A DNA stretch of 64,000 nucleotides from Thermus filiformis. GTDB taxonomy: Bacteria > Deinococcota > Deinococci > Deinococcales > Thermaceae. Both the position numbers and the translations under genes were made by a program. Under the pieces are notes generated by a model. It saw nothing but the letters and a program-made list of their open reading frames with translations. It did not search any database and was not told the DNA's origin. Location: contig NZ_JPSL02000039.1 in NCBI RefSeq assembly GCF_000771745.2, positions 62,001 to 126,000 of the forward strand. The letters run 5' to 3'. Shown piece after piece: positions 60,490-64,000 of the stretch. How positions within the stretch are numbered: position 1 is the stretch's first letter; every line of letters begins with the position of its first letter.

Positions 60490-60567
60490 TAAGGACCCGT
60501 CCCGGCCGCGGCCGGGACGGGGTGGCAGGGTCCCCAGCTTGGCAGGGGCCAAGCTGGGGTGGCCTCA
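60490..60567 (-). repeat. Two tandem hairpin repeat units, locus L
   Basis: On the minus strand, L1 (60527-60567) starts with the TGA stop of the PEGA gene, then GGCCACCCC and AGCTTGGC arms. L2 contains a 26-bp perfect palindrome (60496-60521) built from GTCCCGGCC arms with no loop. Confidence 0.85.
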
Positions 60568-61971
60568 GAGGGGGCTCAGGGTGAAGCGGAGGGTCTGGTT
60601 CCCGTAAAGGTCCAGGGTCTGGACCAGGGTCCGGTACCCGGGGGCCACCAGGGTGAGCTCGTGGCGGCCGAAGGGGGCCTCAAACCGCAGGTACCCGCCC
60701 TTGGCCAGCCCCACCTCCTCCCCGTCCAGGAAGACCCGGGCCTCCGCGTTCAGGTAAAGCTCCACCACCGCCCGCACCGGGACGAGCTGGACGAAGAGGC
60801 GGGTGGTCTCGTTGCGGCGCACCTCCACCTGGGCCCGGTACTCGCCGTAGCCGGGAAGGGCCAGGCGCACCTCGTGCCGGCCCTCGGCCAGGCTCAAGGA
60901 AAGCGGGGTGCGGCCCACCAGGGCGCCGTTCACGTAGACCTCCGCCCCCTGGGGCAGGGAGTCCAGGCTCAGGGTGCCCGTCTTGGGAATGGGGGTGAGG
61001 CGGACCTCGAGGCGGCTCTCCCGCCCCCGCTCCACCCGGACGGTGGCCCGGTAGGGCTCGTGGTCCGCCAGGCGGAGCTCCACGGCGTAGCTCCCCTCGG
61101 GGAGGCTTAGGGAAAGGGGGGTGCGGCCCCGGAGCTCGCCCGAGACGTAGACCTCCGCCCCCTGGGGGGTGGAGTTCACGTAGAGGAAGCCGGTCCGGGC
61201 CTCGGGGACGAGCTGGGCGAAGAGGCGCACCCGCTCCCCGGGCCTAGGGTTCACCGTGGTCTTGAAGGTCTGGTAACCGGAAAGCCGGACCTCCACCTCG
61301 TGCCGGCCGGGGGTGGTCTCCAGGGTCACGGGCGTCCTGCCCACCGAGCGGCCGTCCAAAAGGACCTCCGCCCCCCGGGGGGAGGAGTCCACCTCCAAGG
61401 TGGCCCTTCCCGGGGTGGAGGGCGGGACGCGGCCCACGAAGTAAAAGGCCACGTCCGTCACCCAGTCCTTGGCCGGCAGGGGCTCCACCACGATGGAGAG
61501 CGCCCGGGCCAGGCCCTCCGCCCCCTGGACCAGGACCCGGCCCCGCTCCACGTCCAGGATCTGCTGGAGGGAGAGGGGGCGCTTGCTGGCCACGGCCAGG
61601 ATCCGGTCCTGCCCCTCGGGGCCGGTCACCGTGTAGCGGTACCGGGCCCCTTCCGGGGGGAAGCGCCGGGTTTCCCCTGCGCGGAGGAAGTTGTCCCGCT
61701 CGTAGGCGTTGGGCAGGATGGGGTCAATCCGCCCGTCCGCGTTGATGTTGAAGAGGTAGACGTAGGCGTCCTGGTTGACGTTCACGTAGATGAAGATGGG
61801 CTCCCCCACCTGGTAGACCGCCTGGCCCCGCTTGGCGGGGTCCTTGTCCACCCAGACCTTGACCTTCAGATCGGTGGGGACCGGGTTGACGATGATGCCC
61901 TGGGGGGAGATCTGTTGCGCCAGGGCCAGGGCCCCAAAGGCCGCGTACAGGGTCCAAAGAAGCTTCCTCAT
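60565..61971 (-). CDS. Secreted PEGA-repeat protein with DUF4384-like domain
   Basis: A 468-residue protein. Signal peptide about 1-18 (ending ALAQ); a DUF4384-like region (about 20-190) with YVNVNQDAYVYLFNINADG; then four PEGA repeats (about 200-468), each with an SxPxGAEVxxxGxxxGRTPxxL core. The last is degenerate (NAEARVFLDGEEVG). Surface-layer or envelope role likely; partner unknown. Ribosome site GGAGGTG before the ATG. Its TGA stop lies in repeat L1. Confidence 0.85.
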   Translation of the reverse strand: MRKLLWTLYAAFGALALAQQISPQGIIVNPVPTDLKVKVWVDKDPAKRGQAVYQVGEPIFIYVNVNQDAYVYLFNINADGRIDPILPNAYERDNFLRAGETRRFPPEGARYRYTVTGPEGQDRILAVASKRPLSLQQILDVERGRVLVQGAEGLARALSIVVEPLPAKDWVTDVAFYFVGRVPPSTPGRATLEVDSSPRGAEVLLDGRSVGRTPVTLETTPGRHEVEVRLSGYQTFKTTVNPRPGERVRLFAQLVPEARTGFLYVNSTPQGAEVYVSGELRGRTPLSLSLPEGSYAVELRLADHEPYRATVRVERGRESRLEVRLTPIPKTGTLSLDSLPQGAEVYVNGALVGRTPLSLSLAEGRHEVRLALPGYGEYRAQVEVRRNETTRLFVQLVPVRAVVELYLNAEARVFLDGEEVGLAKGGYLRFEAPFGRHELTLVAPGYRTLVQTLDLYGNQTLRFTLSPL

Positions 61972-62037
61972 ACCGCACCTCCACCCTCAGGGTAAAGGAC
62001 GCTTGTGAAAAGGATGAGGAAAAAGCCCCAAGCCTCC

Positions 62038-62988
62038 TTAATCCTCCCGCCAGGCCCCCAGGCGGCGGAAGCGGCGGTACCGGTCCTGGTAGAGCTCTTC
62101 CGGGGAGAGGCCCGAAAGCTCCCTTAGGGTCTCCAGAAGGGCCTCCTTCAGGGTGCGGTAGAGGGCCCCCGGGTCCTTGTGGGCCCCGCCCAGGGGCTCG
62201 GGGACGATCCGGTCCACCACCCCCAGCTCCAAAAGGTCCCGGGCGGTGAGCTTGAGGGCCTGGGCCGCCTTGGGGGCCTCCTTGGCGTCCCGCCAGAGGA
62301 TGGCCGCGCAGGACTCGGGGCTGATCACCGAGTACCAGGCGTTCTCCAGGATGAGGACCCGGTTGGCCACCCCGATGGCCAGGGCCCCTCCGCTTCCCCC
62401 CTCGCCCAGGACCACGGCCACGGCGGGCACCCGGAGGCGGCCCATCCGCTGGATGCTCTGGGCGATGACCCAGGCCTGGCCCCGCTCCTCCGCCGAGACC
62501 CCCGGGTAGGCCCCCGGGGTGTCTATGAAGGCGAGGAAGGGGAGGCCGAACCGGTCCGCCAGGTCCATCATCCGCATGGCCTTCCGGTACCCCTCGGGGT
62601 GGGGCATGCCGAAGTTGCGCTGGAGGTTCTCCTTGGTGTCCCGGCCCTTCTGGTGGCCTACCACCACCACCTTCTGCCCCTCCAGGAGGGCCAGCCCCCC
62701 CACGATGGCCGGGTCGTCGGCGAAGGCCCGGTCCCCGTGGAGCTCAAAGAAGCCGGTGAAGACGTTCTCTAAAACGTCCAAGGTGGTGGGCCGGCCCTGA
62801 ACGCGGGCCAGCTGGACCCTCTGCCAGGGGGTAAGGTCCCGGTAGGTCTCCTCCTTGAGGCGCTGGAGCCGCTCCTCCAGGGCGCGGATCTCCGCCTCGA
62901 GGTCCACCCCCGTGGACTCGGCCGTCCGCTTGAGCTCGGCCAGGCGGGCCTCGAGCTCCTCTATGGGGCGCTCAAACTCCAGCGGCAT
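62038..62988 (-). CDS. accA: Acetyl-CoA carboxylase carboxyltransferase subunit alpha
   Basis: A 316-residue subunit with the N-terminal coiled part ([16 protein letters not shown]), [21 protein letters not shown], and [12 protein letters not shown] oxyanion region. With AccD it transfers carboxyl from biotin to acetyl-CoA for fatty acid synthesis. Start overlaps the accD end by 17 bp. Confidence 0.97.
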   Translation of the reverse strand: MPLEFERPIEELEARLAELKRTAESTGVDLEAEIRALEERLQRLKEETYRDLTPWQRVQLARVQGRPTTLDVLENVFTGFFELHGDRAFADDPAIVGGLALLEGQKVVVVGHQKGRDTKENLQRNFGMPHPEGYRKAMRMMDLADRFGLPFLAFIDTPGAYPGVSAEERGQAWVIAQSIQRMGRLRVPAVAVVLGEGGSGGALAIGVANRVLILENAWYSVISPESCAAILWRDAKEAPKAAQALKLTARDLLELGVVDRIVPEPLGGAHKDPGALYRTLKEALLETLRELSGLSPEELYQDRYRRFRRLGAWRED

Positions 62989-63832
62989 CCGCCCTCCCCT
63001 CCGGGTGGAGCAGGCGCAGAACGTGGGCCACCTCTTCCTTCAGCCGCCTGCGGTCCGTGACCCGGTCCAGCATGCCGTGCTTCAGAAGGAACTCCGAGCG
63101 CTGGAACCCCTCGGGGAGCTCCTGGCGGATGGTCTGGCGGATGACCCGGGGGCCGGCAAAGCCGATGAGGGCCCCGGGCTCGGCGAAGATCACGTCCGCC
63201 AGGGCGGCGAAGCTGGCCGTCACCCCCCCGGTGGTGGGGTCGGTGAGGACGGCCACGTAGGGAAGCCGCTTCTCCCAAACCCGGTCCAGGGTCATGACCG
63301 TCTTGGCCATCTGCATGAGGGAGAGGGCCGCCTCCTGCATCCGGGCCCCCCCCGAGGCGGCCACGACGACCAGGGCCCGCCCCTCCTCTGCCGCCCTTTC
63401 CGCCCCCCGGGCGATCTCCTCCCCCACCACGCTCCCCATGGACCCCCCGGCGAAGGCGTAGTCCATGACCAGGAGGACCGCCGGCACCCCCCCGATGGTG
63501 CAGGTGCCCCCCAAAATGGCGTCCTTCCGCCCCGTCTCCTCCTGGTAGGCCCGGAGGCGCTCGGCGTAGGGCTTGGTGTCCACGAAGCCCAGGGGGTCCA
63601 GGGGGGCGAGGCGGGTGGTCTCCTGGAAGGTGCCGGCGTCGGCTAGCATCTCCACCCGCTCCCCGGCGGAAAGCCGGTGGTGGTGGCCGCACCGGGGACA
63701 GACCTTAAGGTTTTGCAAGAACTCCTTCTTGTAAAGCTGGGCCCCACAGGCCTCGCACTTGGTCCAGAGCTCGGGCACGTCCTTGGCCCCGCCCTGGGGC
63801 TTCTTGCGCCGGAAAAGCCGTTCTAGCGCCAC
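62972..63832 (-). CDS. accD: Acetyl-CoA carboxylase carboxyltransferase subunit beta
   Basis: A 286-residue subunit. Zinc finger CEACG...CPRCG (about 27-50), then the crotonase-like core [18 protein letters not shown] and [16 protein letters not shown] start at 63832 overlaps the end of the M23 peptidase gene by 10 bp, so all three genes share a transcript. Confidence 0.97.
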   Translation of the reverse strand: MALERLFRRKKPQGGAKDVPELWTKCEACGAQLYKKEFLQNLKVCPRCGHHHRLSAGERVEMLADAGTFQETTRLAPLDPLGFVDTKPYAERLRAYQEETGRKDAILGGTCTIGGVPAVLLVMDYAFAGGSMGSVVGEEIARGAERAAEEGRALVVVAASGGARMQEAALSLMQMAKTVMTLDRVWEKRLPYVAVLTDPTTGGVTASFAALADVIFAEPGALIGFAGPRVIRQTIRQELPEGFQRSEFLLKHGMLDRVTDRRRLKEEVAHVLRLLHPEGRADAAGV

Positions 63833-64000
63833 GCTTCACCCCCTAAGAGATAAGGCCAGGGGTCCAGGGCCACCCCATCCCGGTAAAGGCCGAAGTGGAG
63901 GTGGTAGCCGGTGGAGCGGCCGGTGGAGCCCACATAGCCCAGGACCTGGCCCCGGGCCACCCGCTCCCCGGGGCGGACGGCGAGGGCCTCGAGGTGGCCG
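63823..64000 (-). CDS. M23-family (LytM) peptidase, C-terminal end
   Basis: The last 58 or so codons of a gene entering from the right edge: [42 protein letters not shown]. The HLH is the second zinc motif of LytM peptidases, which cut peptidoglycan peptides or act as regulators. It ends with TAG at 63823-63825, inside the accD start. Confidence 0.88.
   Translation of the reverse strand, partial: GHLEALAVRPGERVARGQVLGYVGSTGRSTGYHLHFGLYRDGVALDPWPYLLGGEAWR

Noticed and set aside
684-60567. CRISPR array or insertion sequence explanation for the repeats
   Set aside because: Copies are dispersed singly or in pairs, without regular spacers, cas genes or any transposase in the window.

Overview
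The window reads as a Thermus (Deinococcota) chromosome segment. It is close to 70% GC and almost wall-to-wall coding. It carries many genes with a close Thermus match from memory: CarD, a 78-residue seven-iron ferredoxin, ThrS, UvrA, and a four-gene fbcCDFB cytochrome bc operon. About half of the transcription units have a TANNNT -10 box only 5-8 nt before the start codon, the leaderless-mRNA arrangement known for Deinococcota. I used that spacing to choose starts. The species is not determined. I saw no insertion sequence, CRISPR array, prophage or rRNA. The longest non-coding gaps are about 160-250 nt and are explained by promoters, tRNAs and repeats.

Left part (1-15.8 kb): start of guaB, csaA-like gene, SIS-domain sugar isomerase, uvrA, a nitronate monooxygenase/DJ-1-like/TetR operon, an MFS exporter, and a tightly overlapping four-gene operon on the minus strand. 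That operon encodes a histidine kinase fused to a membrane-anchored FecR/TPR protein, a stand-alone receiver, a membrane HEAT protein and a processive family-2 glycosyltransferase. I consider it the best candidate for an undescribed system. A cupin, tRNA-Pro, a truncated oxidoreductase remnant and transketolase follow.

Middle (15.9-39.6 kb): tRNA-Arg; an envelope operon of two LptF/G-type permeases, an LptD-like protein and a lipoprotein; short-chain dehydrogenase; VanZ-like, methylmalonyl-CoA epimerase-like, FAD dehydrogenase and polyferredoxin genes; DAHP synthase with fused chorismate mutase; tatAC; menaquinone methyltransferase; arsenate reductase; oligopeptidase F; a thioesterase; a second MFS gene that overlaps a divergent gene at the 5' end; thrS-paaX; and two tandem solute-binding-protein paralogues with a TIM-barrel isomerase.

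Respiratory block (39.6-49.4 kb): the complete cytochrome bc operon (fbcCDFB, plus strand) converges on a complete alternative complex III operon (actABCDEF, minus strand). The cell therefore encodes two different quinol:cytochrome c oxidoreductases side by side. A near-identical inverted repeat, GGGACA-N2-TGTCC, lies 13-15 nt before the candidate -10 of each operon, so they may share a regulator. The tatAC genes in the window could export the Rieske and ActB subunits, both of which have twin-arginine signals.

Right part (49.5-64 kb): tRNA-Leu, tsaE, TlpA-like thioredoxin, a metal-binding membrane protein, a cyanophycinase-like protein, TetR-carD, a TenA-like gene with ispE-ispD, uppP, a class V aminotransferase, a zinc-finger DnaJ, a cold-shock protein, an acetyltransferase, ferredoxin, a CBS-domain membrane protein, a MobA-like nucleotidyltransferase, a PEGA-repeat protein, accA-accD and the end of an M23 peptidase.

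Twelve loci carry a family of hairpin repeats (about 16 units). The core arms come in three compensated sequence versions. At seven loci the repeat abuts or shares a stop codon, always in the same orientation relative to the gene.
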